Shown here: positions 28,160 to 36,725 of the stretch, piece by piece
Position numbering within the stretch: the first letter of the stretch is position 1
Layout of the letters: every line of letters starts with the position of its first letter
NCBI RefSeq assembly: GCF_039545455.1
Contig: NZ_CP154467.1
Coordinates: 434,001-498,000 of the forward strand
Origin: Brucella sp. BE17
Lineage (GTDB): Bacteria > Pseudomonadota > Alphaproteobacteria > Rhizobiales > Rhizobiaceae
DNA length: 64,000 nucleotides
Direction of reading: 5' to 3'
Position numbers and translations under genes: made by a program
Notes under the pieces: generated by a model
What the model was told of the DNA's origin: nothing
Seen by the model: the letters and a program-made list of their open reading frames with translations, nothing else
Database searches by the model: none

Positions 28160-29320
28160 ATGAGAAAAATCGCTTTTTGTTTGAGCGGTATATTTGCCGC
28201 CGCCAGCCCGTTTTCCGCAAAAGCCGAAGGTGCGATCAAGGAAAGCGTGCTGCACCAAATCGTCGATGAAACGATTATGCCGATCATGAAAAGCCACAAG
28301 ATTCCTGGCATGGCCGTCGCGATCACTGTGAACGGCAAACACTATTTCTTTCCCTATGGCATAGCCTCTCGGGAAAGCGGCGAGCGGGTCAGCGAGAATA
28401 CGCTTTTCGAGATCGGTTCGTTGAGCAAAACCTTTACAGCAACGCTGGGTGGTCTGGGTGTGGCAAATGGTGCCTTCAATCTTTCCGACCCCGCAACGAA
28501 ATATTTGCCGGAACTTGCAAACAGCGGCTTTGACACCATCACCATGCTGGACCTTGCCACATATAGCGCAGGCGGTTTGCCGCTCCAGTTTCCCGATAGT
28601 GTCACCGATGAGAAGTCGATGGTCGACTATTACAAAGGCTGGAAAGCCGACTATCCGCGCGCGACGAAGCGGCTTTATTCTAATCCGAGCATCGGACTGT
28701 TCGGCTATCTAGCGGCTCAAAGCATGAATGAGCCGTTTGAGACGATCATGGAAAAGAAGCTGTTGCCGGAATTCGCTCTGAAAAACACGTTTATCCACGT
28801 GCCGGAAAACCGCATGCAGAACTATGCCTATGGCTATTCCAAAGCCGACAAGGCCGTCCGTGTGTCTCCCGGTGCGCTCGACGCACAAGCCTATGGAATC
28901 AAGACAACGGCGCTTGATCTTATTCACTTCGTGCATTTGAACATCAACAATGCAGCGCTTGATCGCAACTTGCAGAACGCCGTTGCAGCCACGCAAACCG
29001 GATATTATCGCGTGGGCGACATGATGCAGGGGCTGGGCTGGGAGCTATACAATTATCCAGTTGACCTCAAGACGCTTGTCAGTGGAAATAGTGCCGATAT
29101 GGCCTTGAAACCGCAAAAAATCGAAAAGCTCGATCCGCCGTTGCAATCGCCCAATGTCTTTATCAATAAGACCGGATCGACAGGTGGTTTTGGTGCCTAT
29201 GCGGCTTTTATCCCTGCACAGAAAATCGGCGTCGTGCTGCTTGCCAACCGCAATTATCCCAATCAAGTCCGCGTGGAAGCAGGTTATAGAATTCTGCAAG
29301 GCCTGAATTCAAAGCGTTGA
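28160..29320 (+). CDS. class C beta-lactamase (AmpC, OCH-like)
   Basis: A periplasmic serine beta-lactamase of class C, 386 aa from the ATG at 28,160, including a signal peptide ending in Ala-Lys-Ala. The catalytic Ser-Leu-Ser-Lys is at about residue 87, Tyr-Ser-Asn at about 173 and Lys-Thr-Gly at about 337, the three class C motifs in order and spacing. It closely resembles the chromosomal OCH enzymes of Ochrobactrum as remembered; the exact allele cannot be named. Such enzymes hydrolyse penicillins and cephalosporins. No ampR-type regulator lies upstream, where omp25 sits instead, so induction may work from elsewhere or not at all. An adjacent GTG is an alternative start. Confidence 0.93.
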   Translation: MRKIAFCLSGIFAAASPFSAKAEGAIKESVLHQIVDETIMPIMKSHKIPGMAVAITVNGKHYFFPYGIASRESGERVSENTLFEIGSLSKTFTATLGGLGVANGAFNLSDPATKYLPELANSGFDTITMLDLATYSAGGLPLQFPDSVTDEKSMVDYYKGWKADYPRATKRLYSNPSIGLFGYLAAQSMNEPFETIMEKKLLPEFALKNTFIHVPENRMQNYAYGYSKADKAVRVSPGALDAQAYGIKTTALDLIHFVHLNINNAALDRNLQNAVAATQTGYYRVGDMMQGLGWELYNYPVDLKTLVSGNSADMALKPQKIEKLDPPLQSPNVFINKTGSTGGFGAYAAFIPAQKIGVVLLANRNYPNQVRVEAGYRILQGLNSKR

Positions 29321-29336
29321 ATTCAAAGCGTTGAAT
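29303..29336. repeat. 14-bp tandem repeat across the beta-lactamase stop codon
   Basis: The unit TTGAATTCAAAGCG occurs twice in a row (first copy with CTG), followed by the partial TTGAATTTAAAAG. The stop TGA at 29,318-29,320 lies at the start of the second unit. Slippage here could change the C-terminus by a few residues. Confidence 0.8.
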
Positions 29337-29343
29337 TTAAAAG

Positions 29344-29371
29344 AAAACCCCGATCATAAACCGGGGTTTTT
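29344..29371. terminator. bidirectional terminator, beta-lactamase/GST
   Basis: The arms ACCCCG and CGGGGT are flanked by AAAA on the left and a T-run on the right, between the two convergent stop codons. It should end transcripts from both sides. Confidence 0.85.
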
Positions 29372-29388
29372 GTGTGGTTTAAAACAGT

Positions 29389-29988
29389 TCAGGCCTGCGG
29401 CAGCAAAGCAGAAAGCTCAGGATGAAGTTCCTGAAAGCGCTTCATCCAGCGCTTGAGTTTCGGACGACCGCGCTCCCATTTGCCATCGAAGCGAAGTGTG
29501 AGATAGCCAAGCACGGCTGCAACGGCGATGTGGCCGCCATGCAGTTTTCCTGCAAGCCGGGGTGGGGCTTCGTTGAGCAAATCGAGTGTGCGTTCCGCCT
29601 TGCGCCATTGCAGATCAAGCCACGGCTGATGGATTTTTTCTTCCGGACGCATGCGACGCTCATAGACATGGGCAAGCAACACATCCGCAAGACCATCGGC
29701 AACGGCTTCATAGCGTTCAGCATCGGTGCGCTTTTCAGCATTGCGCGGGAAGAGTTTGTTGCCTGAAACGCGATTGAGATATTGCATAATGGCACGGCTG
29801 TCGAAAACCGCTTTGCCGTCATCACTCAGCAAGGTTGGAATCTTGCCGAGCGGATTGGCGTGGATCAGAATTTCTGGTTCGTCACCCGTGTTTACAACCA
29901 CGCTTTCGAAAGGGATACCCGCATGGTGTGCTGCCATGCGCACCTTGGCACTGTACGGGGAGGCAGGCGAATAGAGTATCTGCATCAT
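29389..29988 (-). CDS. glutathione S-transferase family protein
   Basis: 199 aa with a thioredoxin-like N-terminal domain and an all-helical C-terminal domain. It opens Leu-Tyr-Ser-Pro-Ala-Ser-Pro-Tyr-Ser, where a serine is the likely glutathione-activating residue. The conserved cis-proline motif Gly-Lys-Ile-Pro-Thr-Leu and the Asp-Ser-Arg-Ala-Ile glutathione-binding stretch follow. The family detoxifies electrophiles or handles peroxides; the substrate is unknown. Two ATG codons are adjacent at the start, preceded by GGACCGAG. It lies seven bases downstream of RNase T2 and is probably co-transcribed. Confidence 0.9.
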   Translation of the reverse strand: MMQILYSPASPYSAKVRMAAHHAGIPFESVVVNTGDEPEILIHANPLGKIPTLLSDDGKAVFDSRAIMQYLNRVSGNKLFPRNAEKRTDAERYEAVADGLADVLLAHVYERRMRPEEKIHQPWLDLQWRKAERTLDLLNEAPPRLAGKLHGGHIAVAAVLGYLTLRFDGKWERGRPKLKRWMKRFQELHPELSALLPQA

Positions 29989-29995
29989 CTCGGTC

Positions 29996-30724
29996 CTATC
30001 GGTTTGAGGGCAGCGCGACTGAACGGCTGCGGCAAGAACTTTTCTCGACTTGGCTGCAGGAGCGGTAGTGCAAATCCTTGGTCATGCAGATGCGCACTTC
30101 CTGAAGGTAATTGCGCTGGCAGGTGATGGCGATGCCATCGGGCTTGAGGCCCGGATTGGCAGCAATGAACGCCTTTTCGACAAGCATCGGGTCTACCCGG
30201 CGGTTGGTCGTCACATTGCGCAGACTTGGCGGAATTGTGATCGCTTTATAAGCACCGCGCAGTGTCGAAAAATAATCATTTTGTGAAAGCCCGGAACAGC
30301 TTCCGTGCTTGCGCCACTGATGCGCGATTAATCCCGTGGACGGCATGATGTCTGAGAGGCTCGAAATGATTGGACGGGGCACATATCCACCACGGCTGCG
30401 TCCGCCGTCCAGACGGCAATTGGACGGGTAGCCCCACTCATTTTGTGGCCAGAGCCCATGCACGATAAAGCCAAACGGGCGGTTTGTAGCGCATTGCTGG
30501 CGATTGGCGCGTGGGCCTTGCATCGCGCAATAGCTCGGCGACCACGATAGTGACAGAACGTAAAAATCGAAGTCACCGGGATCGTTGCGGTCATTAGCCC
30601 ATGCTGGTGCTGCAAACAGCATCAGCATGCATGACAACAGGGCGTGTGGGATCGCCGACAAAAAGCCTTTCACCTTCCAGCTCAGCGCAGAACCCGGCAG
30701 TGTGGGGCGTCGTAGACATACCAA
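29996..30724 (-). CDS. ribonuclease T2 family protein
   Basis: An exported or periplasmic endoribonuclease of the T2 family, which cleaves RNA with few base preferences via a 2',3'-cyclic phosphate. Both catalytic segments are intact: CAS1 Phe-Ile-Val-His-Gly-Leu-Trp-Pro-Gln and CAS2 His-Gln-Trp-Arg-Lys-His-Gly-Ser-Cys. A hydrophobic stretch ending Ala-Pro-Ala-Trp-Ala is a good signal peptide. Taken from the ATG at 30,724 the n-region is long and overlaps the preceding gene by 43 bases; a GTG at 30,673 gives a normal signal peptide but a poorly spaced ribosome site. The start is therefore unsettled. Confidence 0.88.
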   Translation of the reverse strand: MVCLRRPTLPGSALSWKVKGFLSAIPHALLSCMLMLFAAPAWANDRNDPGDFDFYVLSLSWSPSYCAMQGPRANRQQCATNRPFGFIVHGLWPQNEWGYPSNCRLDGGRSRGGYVPRPIISSLSDIMPSTGLIAHQWRKHGSCSGLSQNDYFSTLRGAYKAITIPPSLRNVTTNRRVDPMLVEKAFIAANPGLKPDGIAITCQRNYLQEVRICMTKDLHYRSCSQVEKSSCRSRSVALPSNR

Positions 30725-31158
30725 CGGTCAAAACCTTCGACGCAGGATTCAACATTGCGCCCGACGCCCGCAAAGCCCTGACCTTCTTCGACCAGATACC
30801 AGACCGAGCGATACTGGCCGTCGCTCATGAAAGCGGTTGCCTTGCAATACGTACGCTCGATCTCGGCGGGATTGGTTTTGGGTTCATAGCGGTTGAGACG
30901 CACATCGCTCATGGCGGTGATGCCTACCCGCGGCAGTTCCGGTACATGGCGCACCTGATAGCCGAAGTCCGAGACAACGCTGCGCAATACGCTTTGCTGG
31001 CTGCACACTGTATTATCCGTCACTACAGGCGCATTGGTGAGGTAATCGGCAGCATTTGCAGGCAACGTGGAAAAGCCACAGGAAAGGACTGCGGTTGCCA
31101 CAAGGGCGTTGCGCGAAAACTGTGCAATGCGGTTTCGTGTGCCCGAATGTGTCTGCAT
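30682..31158 (-). CDS. hypothetical exported protein
   Basis: 158 aa with a signal peptide (hydrophobic stretch ending Ala-Asn-Ala-Ala-Asp, about residues 18-37). The mature part has four cysteines and ends Cys-Arg-Val-Leu-Arg, which suggests disulfides in the periplasm. I do not recognise a domain. It precedes RNase T2 and probably shares its transcript; the two may be translationally coupled. AGGATAG precedes the ATG. Confidence 0.75.
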   Translation of the reverse strand: MQTHSGTRNRIAQFSRNALVATAVLSCGFSTLPANAADYLTNAPVVTDNTVCSQQSVLRSVVSDFGYQVRHVPELPRVGITAMSDVRLNRYEPKTNPAEIERTYCKATAFMSDGQYRSVWYLVEEGQGFAGVGRNVESCVEGFDRWYVYDAPHCRVLR

Positions 31159-31259
31159 TATTCTATCCTGTCCCGAATTTCCGGCGCTGACGCCTTGCTC
31201 ATGTCTCGTGATAGCCGAAGCCGATCTTGGGTGCAGTTTCTTTCAGCCTGCAAAAATCG

Positions 31260-32132
31260 TCAAGTGCGATCCGTCTCGCCGCGTATCCACCGCACAGTGA
31301 AATTTGCTCCCTTATCTTCTGCAAGAAGCTTGGTAAGGCAGGGAAGCAATGTTTGCATCTCACTTTCCAGTGTATAGGGGGGATTGACGACGATCATTCC
31401 GGTGCCATCAAGGCGTGTTTCTGAGGATGGCGCACGAATCGCAACCTCGATCTGCATGATTTTTGCGATCCCCGTTTCGTAAAGCTGGTTTGAAAAGCGC
31501 TCTGTTTGGCGACGGTCCTTCACCGGGTACCACAAGGCATAGGTGCCACCGGAAAAGCGCTTATGCGCCTTGATAAGGCCGTCGACCAGACGATCAAATT
31601 CGCCTTCTTTTTCGAAGGGGGGGTCGACAAGAACCAGGCCGCGTTTTTCCTTTGGCGGCAAATGCGCGCCAAGCGCCAGCCAGCCATCGAGTTCGATCAC
31701 CCGAACCTGATAATCGCCCTCAAAACGCTTGGCTAAAGTGGCGGCGTCTTTGGGGTGGAGTTCCAGCGCCGAAAGACGGTCCTGTTTGCGTAAAAGATGC
31801 CGCACGACAAAGGGCGAGCCGGGATAATGACGTAGTGTATCCTGATCATTCACTGCACGCACTGCGTCGAGATAGGGGGCGAGAAGGTCAAGAACCTCGG
31901 CTTCGATACGGCCTTGGCTGGCTGCCTCAGTAATCCGTTCAATGCCGCCTGTCCATTCGCCCGTCTTTCCCGCTTCAACACCTTTCAGGTTGTAAAGCCC
32001 GATGCCGGCATGGGTATCGATAACGCGAAATGCCTGCTCCTTGCGCTTCAGATAGTCGACAATACGGGAAAGGATGACGTGCTTGACGACATCCGCAAAA
32101 TTTCCAGCGTGATATGCGTGACGATAATTCAT
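31260..32132 (-). CDS. rlmJ: 23S rRNA (adenine-2030-N6)-methyltransferase
   Basis: Methylates adenine 2030 of 23S rRNA (RlmJ/YhiR). 290 aa, of family length. The N-terminus Asn-Tyr-Arg-His-Ala-Tyr-His-Ala-Gly-Asn-Phe-Ala-Asp is the family hallmark. The SAM site includes Asp-Thr-His-Ala-Gly-Ile-Gly, and the catalytic Asp-Pro-Pro-Phe motif lies near residue 164. In E. coli the loss has mild effects and is tied to use of extracellular DNA. It is a single gene with its own short upstream region. Confidence 0.93.
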   Translation of the reverse strand: MNYRHAYHAGNFADVVKHVILSRIVDYLKRKEQAFRVIDTHAGIGLYNLKGVEAGKTGEWTGGIERITEAASQGRIEAEVLDLLAPYLDAVRAVNDQDTLRHYPGSPFVVRHLLRKQDRLSALELHPKDAATLAKRFEGDYQVRVIELDGWLALGAHLPPKEKRGLVLVDPPFEKEGEFDRLVDGLIKAHKRFSGGTYALWYPVKDRRQTERFSNQLYETGIAKIMQIEVAIRAPSSETRLDGTGMIVVNPPYTLESEMQTLLPCLTKLLAEDKGANFTVRWIRGETDRT

Positions 32133-32149
32133 GTCCGCGCTTGTTTCAT

Positions 32150-32192
32150 GTCATGTCGCTTTGGGCAATATACCCTTGGGTATAATTATGGC
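32150..32192 (+). promoter_or_regulatory. possible promoter of the EamA gene
   Basis: TATAAT near 32,181 is preceded by CTTTGG at about 16 bases. An ACCC-TTGGG-type short symmetry lies between. The site is about 55 bases before the EamA start. It is a visual match only. Confidence 0.35.
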
Positions 32193-32240
32193 ATAGAAAC
32201 CTTGTCCCTTGCGGTCGTTCCCATCCGAATCGAGTCTGCC

Positions 32241-33086
32241 ATGTCCGGTAGTGTCTTGCTGATAGTGCTTTGTGGCGCATTTTTTCATGCCAGCTGGAAC
32301 GCTATCGTCAAGGGAAGCGGCGACAAGTTTTTCGGTGCTGCAAGTGTTACGGCGGCTGCCGGATTGATCGCGCTCATAGTGGTGCCGTTCTTGCCCTGGC
32401 CAAGTGCTGCAAGCTGGAATTACATCCTGATGTCCACGATCACCCAGATTTTTTATATGTCTCTGGTGGCCGCAGCTTATAAATCCGGTGATATGAGCGA
32501 GGCCTATCCAATCATGCGCGGTACGCCGCCTTTGTTGGTGGCGCTGGTCAGTGCACCACTTATAGGCGAGGTCATGGGCTGGTGTAGCTGGCTCGGTATT
32601 GCGCTGATATGTGCTGGCGTTCTGGCAATGGCGCTGGACGCGCGTCGGCGCAATCAGGGTGCATCCAGCCGCACCACTCTGCTTGCGCTCACCAATGCCG
32701 GTTTCATTGCCACCTATACCATCATCGATGGCTTGGGCGTACGTATGTCCGGCAATACCCTGTCCTACACGCTGTGGCTTTTTGTAATCAATGCTGTGCC
32801 GCTCACCAGTTGGGCGCTTTACCGCGACCCGGACCGCTACATCCATTATATACGCAATCGCTGGCGTTCGGCGCTAATTGGAGGGGGTGGTACGCTTGCA
32901 TCTTACGGTTTGGCGCTATGGGCGATGACAATGGCACCAATTGCCGTCGTCGCAGCTCTGCGTGAGACGGCGATCCTGTTTGGCGTACTCATTTCGGCGC
33001 TGGTGCTGAAAGAAAAAGTGGGTGTGCCGCGCTTTGCGGCGGCCGCTATGATCGTACTCGGTGCGGTCGCACTCAGACTTGCATAA
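32241..33086 (+). CDS. EamA/DMT family transporter
   Basis: 281 aa, about ten membrane segments, in two EamA repeats. It starts Met-Ser-Gly-Ser-Val-Leu-Leu-Ile at 32,241; the frame is open much further upstream but overlaps rlmJ there without codon support. Met-Arg-Gly-Thr-Pro-Pro-Leu near residue 93 is typical of this subgroup. Substrate unknown; related proteins export amino acids or small metabolites. The molybdopterin enzyme gene follows 68 bases later on the same strand. Confidence 0.88.
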   Translation: MSGSVLLIVLCGAFFHASWNAIVKGSGDKFFGAASVTAAAGLIALIVVPFLPWPSAASWNYILMSTITQIFYMSLVAAAYKSGDMSEAYPIMRGTPPLLVALVSAPLIGEVMGWCSWLGIALICAGVLAMALDARRRNQGASSRTTLLALTNAGFIATYTIIDGLGVRMSGNTLSYTLWLFVINAVPLTSWALYRDPDRYIHYIRNRWRSALIGGGGTLASYGLALWAMTMAPIAVVAALRETAILFGVLISALVLKEKVGVPRFAAAAMIVLGAVALRLA

Positions 33087-33154
33087 ACAATTCGCCGCAG
33101 ATCAGGCCGCAGAAATTCGTTTCTGTGCAGGCCCGCTTGCGATAAGAAAGACAT

Positions 33155-35272
33155 ATGACGCAGCAAACGCTTTCCAATATCAGGACCGGCCATTCCGCCT
33201 GTCCACATGATTGCCCCTCCACCTGTGCGCTCGATATCGAACTGCTGGATGAGCGCACGATTGGCCGGGTGCGTGGCGCAAAGGACAACAGCTATACTGC
33301 AGGCGTCATCTGCGCCAAGGTGGCGCGTTATGCTGAACGCGTACATCATCCCGACCGGCTCAAACATCCGCTCGTGCGTGTGGGCGCAAAAGGCGAGGGG
33401 GGATGGAAACAGGCCTCGTGGGAGACGGCACTCGATCTGGTCGCTGAACGGTTTATCAAAGCCGAAGAGGCACATGGCAGCGAAAGCGTGTGGCCCTATT
33501 ATTATGCAGGCACGATGGGGCTGGTGCAGCGCGACTCCATCAACCGGCTGCGCTTTGCCAAGCGCTATTCCAACCAGTTCGACAGTTTTTGCACCAATAT
33601 GGCATGGACCGGCTATTTTGCCGGAACCGGCAGCCTGACCGGGCCAGACCCGCGCGAGATGGCAAAATCGGATTGCGTGGTGATCTGGGGGACGAATGCC
33701 GCCGCAACGCAGGTCAATGTCATGACCCATGCCGTGCGCGCCCGAAAGCAGCGCGGTGCGAAGATTGTCGTCATCGACGTTTATGCTAATGCCACAGTGC
33801 GCCAGGCCGATATGGGCATTGTGCTCAAACCCGGCACCGATGGCGCTTTTGCCTGTGCGGTCATGCATGTGCTGTTTCGTGACGGTTTTGCGGATTGGGA
33901 TTATCTCGATCGCTATACCGATGATCCAAAGGGGCTGGAGGCTCATTTGGCGAACCGCACGCCCGAATGGGCAGCGAGCATTACCGGGCTTTCGGTCGCG
34001 GAAATCGAGGCTTTTGCGTATTTGATCGGCAAGACAAAGCGCACGTTTTTCCGGCTTGGCTATGGTTTTACCCGCCAGCGCAACGGTGCGGTCAGCATGC
34101 ATGCCGCGGCCTCCATTGCTTGCGTGACCGGGGCCTTTCAATATGAGGGTGGAGGCGCGTTTCACTCCAATTCTGGCATTTTCAAGATGGATAAGCGCGA
34201 GATTGAAGGCCGGTCGATGCAGGATGAGAACATCCGCTTTCTTGACCAGTCGAAGATCGGGCGCGTTCTCACCGGCGATGCGGAAGCACTTTATGGCGGC
34301 CCGCCTGTGACGGCGATGCTGATCCAGAACACCAATCCAATGAATGTGACACCGGAACAACGCCTTGTTCGGCAAGGCTTTGCGCGTGAGGACCTTTTTT
34401 GTGTCGTGCACGAACAGTTCATGACCGATACGGCCAAAATGGCCGATGTAGTCCTGCCCGCCACAACTTTTCTGGAACACGACGATATTTATCGCGGCGG
34501 CGGGCAGCAACATGTGGTTCTGGGGCCACAATTGATCGAGGCTTATGGCGAAGCGCGGCCAAATATCTTTGTCATCAACGAACTGGCCGATCGCCTCGGT
34601 ATCGGGCATCTGCCCGGTTTCCATGTCGATGAACGCACATTGATCGACAATATGAATGCCAACAGTAATCTGCCGGGCTTCGAGGCCTTACAGGAAAAGC
34701 GCTTCGTTGATATTCAGCCGTCTTTTGATAAAGCGCATTATCTCGACGGGTTCAACTGGCCGGACAAGAAATTCCGTTTCCGTCCCGACTGGACCGGCAG
34801 TCCTTCGCCGAACCAGCCGCCCAAAGTCATGGGTCTGCAAGGGCCGTTCCAATCCATTCCGGAGTTTCCCGATCATTGGGATGTAATCGAGAGCGCCGAT
34901 GACGCGCATCCGTTTCGGCTTGCAACGTCTCCGGCGCATAATTTCCTCAATTCGACCTTTGCTGAGACGGCTGGGTCACTTGCCAAGGAAATCCGCCCGG
35001 AACTGCTTATTCATCCTGACGATGCGGCGGAACTGGGGATTGAAAACGGCGAGCGCATAGAGATAGGCAACACACGCGGCGAACTGGTGTTACATGCAGT
35101 CCTGCGCGCCGGGCAAAAGCGCGGCGTGGTGATTTCCGAAGGGATTTTTCCCAATTCGTCTTTTGAGCGCGGCGAGGGTATCAATACGCTGGTCGGTGCG
35201 GAACCGGCCGCCCCTTACGGAGGGCTGGCGGTCCATGATACCAAAATCTGGATTAGAAAAATCGCTCAATAG
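33155..35272 (+). CDS. molybdopterin oxidoreductase with N-terminal [4Fe-4S]
   Basis: A 705-aa enzyme of the DMSO reductase superfamily, binding a bis-MGD molybdenum (or tungsten) cofactor and one [4Fe-4S] cluster. The cluster motif is Cys-Pro-His-Asp-Cys-Pro-Ser-Thr-Cys near residue 16, with the fourth Cys in Val-Ile-Cys-Ala-Lys near 53. The later Asn-Thr-Asn-Pro and the C-terminal Asn-Thr-Arg-Gly-Glu dinucleotide-binding domain are in place. There is no twin-arginine signal, so the enzyme is probably cytoplasmic. No electron-transfer or membrane subunit gene adjoins it. The substrate cannot be told from sequence. Its TAG stop is part of a palindromic repeat. Confidence 0.9.
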   Translation: MTQQTLSNIRTGHSACPHDCPSTCALDIELLDERTIGRVRGAKDNSYTAGVICAKVARYAERVHHPDRLKHPLVRVGAKGEGGWKQASWETALDLVAERFIKAEEAHGSESVWPYYYAGTMGLVQRDSINRLRFAKRYSNQFDSFCTNMAWTGYFAGTGSLTGPDPREMAKSDCVVIWGTNAAATQVNVMTHAVRARKQRGAKIVVIDVYANATVRQADMGIVLKPGTDGAFACAVMHVLFRDGFADWDYLDRYTDDPKGLEAHLANRTPEWAASITGLSVAEIEAFAYLIGKTKRTFFRLGYGFTRQRNGAVSMHAAASIACVTGAFQYEGGGAFHSNSGIFKMDKREIEGRSMQDENIRFLDQSKIGRVLTGDAEALYGGPPVTAMLIQNTNPMNVTPEQRLVRQGFAREDLFCVVHEQFMTDTAKMADVVLPATTFLEHDDIYRGGGQQHVVLGPQLIEAYGEARPNIFVINELADRLGIGHLPGFHVDERTLIDNMNANSNLPGFEALQEKRFVDIQPSFDKAHYLDGFNWPDKKFRFRPDWTGSPSPNQPPKVMGLQGPFQSIPEFPDHWDVIESADDAHPFRLATSPAHNFLNSTFAETAGSLAKEIRPELLIHPDDAAELGIENGERIEIGNTRGELVLHAVLRAGQKRGVVISEGIFPNSSFERGEGINTLVGAEPAAPYGGLAVHDTKIWIRKIAQ

Positions 35273-35369
35273 AGCAATGATCTGATTTAGTCAGATCAGG
35301 CTCTATCTCTTTGATTTGAAAGGCGAATATTATCCAAAAACCGTTTCACACGTTTTTGGATGTGCTCTA
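35270..35369. repeat. composite palindromic repeat, copies B and C
   Basis: First part: TAGAGC and GCTCTA arms (35,270-35,275; 35,300-35,305) around TGATCTGA/TCAGATCA, closely matching the element at 4,972. Second part: the perfect ten-base arms ATCCAAAAAC and GTTTTTGGAT (35,332-35,361), closing with GTGCTCTA. The mosaic layout resembles the composite palindromic elements known from Rhizobiales; that identity is an inference. Confidence 0.75.
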
Positions 35370-35404
35370 AAAAAACGCGCCGGATTGCTCCGGCGCGGTT
35401 TTAA
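35369..35404. terminator. bidirectional terminator, oxidoreductase/DUF992
   Basis: CGCGCCGGA and TCCGGCGCG pair around a TTGC loop, with A-run before and TTTT after. It lies between two convergent genes. Confidence 0.9.
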
Positions 35405-35420
35405 ATCAAGAAGCTGAAAA

Positions 35421-35945
35421 TCAGCCTTCGTAGTTGAGCTTCAGCTTGGAAACGCCAACGGCTGCATTGAGGCCACGCTGGCCCTGTACCGAAATCGGCT
35501 GAAGCGAAATCGTTTTCCAAGAACCACCGGTCAGCACATTAGTGCCCACGCCGACGCCGATGGCTGCATTGGCAGATGCACCGACATAACGGCCCTTGAG
35601 TGCGCCTTCAGGGCGAACGGTTGGCGCCCATACGGCCCATGCAATCTTGCCGCCATTGATGAAGCCAATATCAATGCCGATCTTGGTGATGCGGCCGGTG
35701 TAACGCTCGGCCGGACCGCGACCACGCGACGGGTTGAAGACGCAATCGACTTCCTGCTGGCTGCCGATGATGACGCCGATTGCCGGCGAAATTTCACAAG
35801 TCAGCATGCCCACTTCCGAGCGCGGCTGTGTGCGACCCGAGCCGGGAGTTGCTGTGTAGTCGGCCGCGATTGCTGGAGCGGTGACAGCAATACCCGAAAC
35901 GAGGGTCATCGCCGAAAGGAAGGACGTTGAAAAACGGAGAGACAT
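35421..35945 (-). CDS. DUF992 family exported protein
   Basis: 174 aa with a signal peptide ending Pro-Ala-Ile-Ala-Ala-Asp. The mature part has the DUF992 pattern: Val-Gly-Met-Leu-Thr-Cys-Glu, then Val-Asp-Cys-Val-Phe, then repeated Gly-rich strands with Gly-Arg-Tyr-Val-Gly-Ala-Ser. The two cysteines may pair. Family function is unknown; it is common in Rhizobiales and likely periplasmic. A GTG precedes the ATG, but the ATG at 35,945 has GAGG at good distance. The codon bias suggests fair expression. Confidence 0.9.
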   Translation of the reverse strand: MSLRFSTSFLSAMTLVSGIAVTAPAIAADYTATPGSGRTQPRSEVGMLTCEISPAIGVIIGSQQEVDCVFNPSRGRGPAERYTGRITKIGIDIGFINGGKIAWAVWAPTVRPEGALKGRYVGASANAAIGVGVGTNVLTGGSWKTISLQPISVQGQRGLNAAVGVSKLKLNYEG

Positions 35946-36128
35946 CACTTTGTCCTCTTCTATGAATGCGTGTTGAAAGAGTCGTTGTTTCGACTCAGTA
36001 ACGGTGAATGCCCAAGGCGGGTTCCGTTACGAGCTTCAATTAGGGCTTTTTGCGGAATATTAAAGTTTTGTTAATAAAAAAATGGGGACGTGACGAAATT
36101 GTCGCGTCGTATGGTTAAGCGCTGAGGA

Positions 36129-36725
36129 TCATGGCTTCCGGCAGGGGCATTTTTCATTGTCGGCAAAACGGCGTAGCGCCAGTGGATAGAGTTTATGCTC
36201 AGCCTTCAATACACGTGCTGCCAGCGTTTCTGCCGTATCACCCGTGCGGACAGGAACGGCTGCCTGTGCCAGAATAGGCCCTTCATCCATGCCTTCGGTG
36301 ACCAGATGCACGGTGCAGCCTGCAAGCTTCATGCCGGCATCGAGAGCGCGCTGATGCGTATGAAGGCCCGCAAAGAGCGGCAGAAGCGATGGGTGAATAT
36401 TAAGAATGCGGCCCGCATAAGGGGCGATGAAGCGCCCCGACAACAGCCGCATATAGCCTGCAAGACAGAGAATATCGGGTTTCAGATCGGCAAGGGCTTC
36501 AAGGATCGCATCTTCATGCGCGTCTTTTGAGGCAAAATCTTTGCGCACAAAAACTGCGGTCGGAATATTCAAGGCTTTTGCCTTCAAAAGTCCGCCTGCA
36601 TCGGCTTTATCAGAAAAAACCGCGACGATTTCAGCCGGGTAATCTGGTGCTGTCGCGGCGCTTATCAGTGTCTCCATATTGGAGCCGCCGCCCGAAATGA
36701 AAATGACGACGCGTTTGCGGCTCAT
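36129..36725 (-). CDS. purN: phosphoribosylglycinamide formyltransferase
   Basis: Third step of purine synthesis: transfers formyl from 10-formyl-tetrahydrofolate to GAR. 198 aa. Folate and catalytic residues are seen in [10 protein letters not shown] (near residue 108) and [10 protein letters not shown] (near 141). The N-terminal Ser-Gly-Gly-Gly-Ser-Asn-Met binds phosphate. Its ATG overlaps the purM stop by four bases. Confidence 0.97.
   Translation of the reverse strand: MSRKRVVIFISGGGSNMETLISAATAPDYPAEIVAVFSDKADAGGLLKAKALNIPTAVFVRKDFASKDAHEDAILEALADLKPDILCLAGYMRLLSGRFIAPYAGRILNIHPSLLPLFAGLHTHQRALDAGMKLAGCTVHLVTEGMDEGPILAQAAVPVRTGDTAETLAARVLKAEHKLYPLALRRFADNEKCPCRKP

Noticed and set aside
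29303..29336. The short tandem repeat as a CRISPR array or phage attachment site
   Set aside because: Only two and a half units with no spacers, no cas genes and no integrase.
32903..34624. A 573-codon minus-strand frame inside the molybdopterin oxidoreductase gene
   Set aside because: It is antisense to a clear enzyme gene, has no ribosome site or recognisable domain, and reflects GC-rich codon bias.
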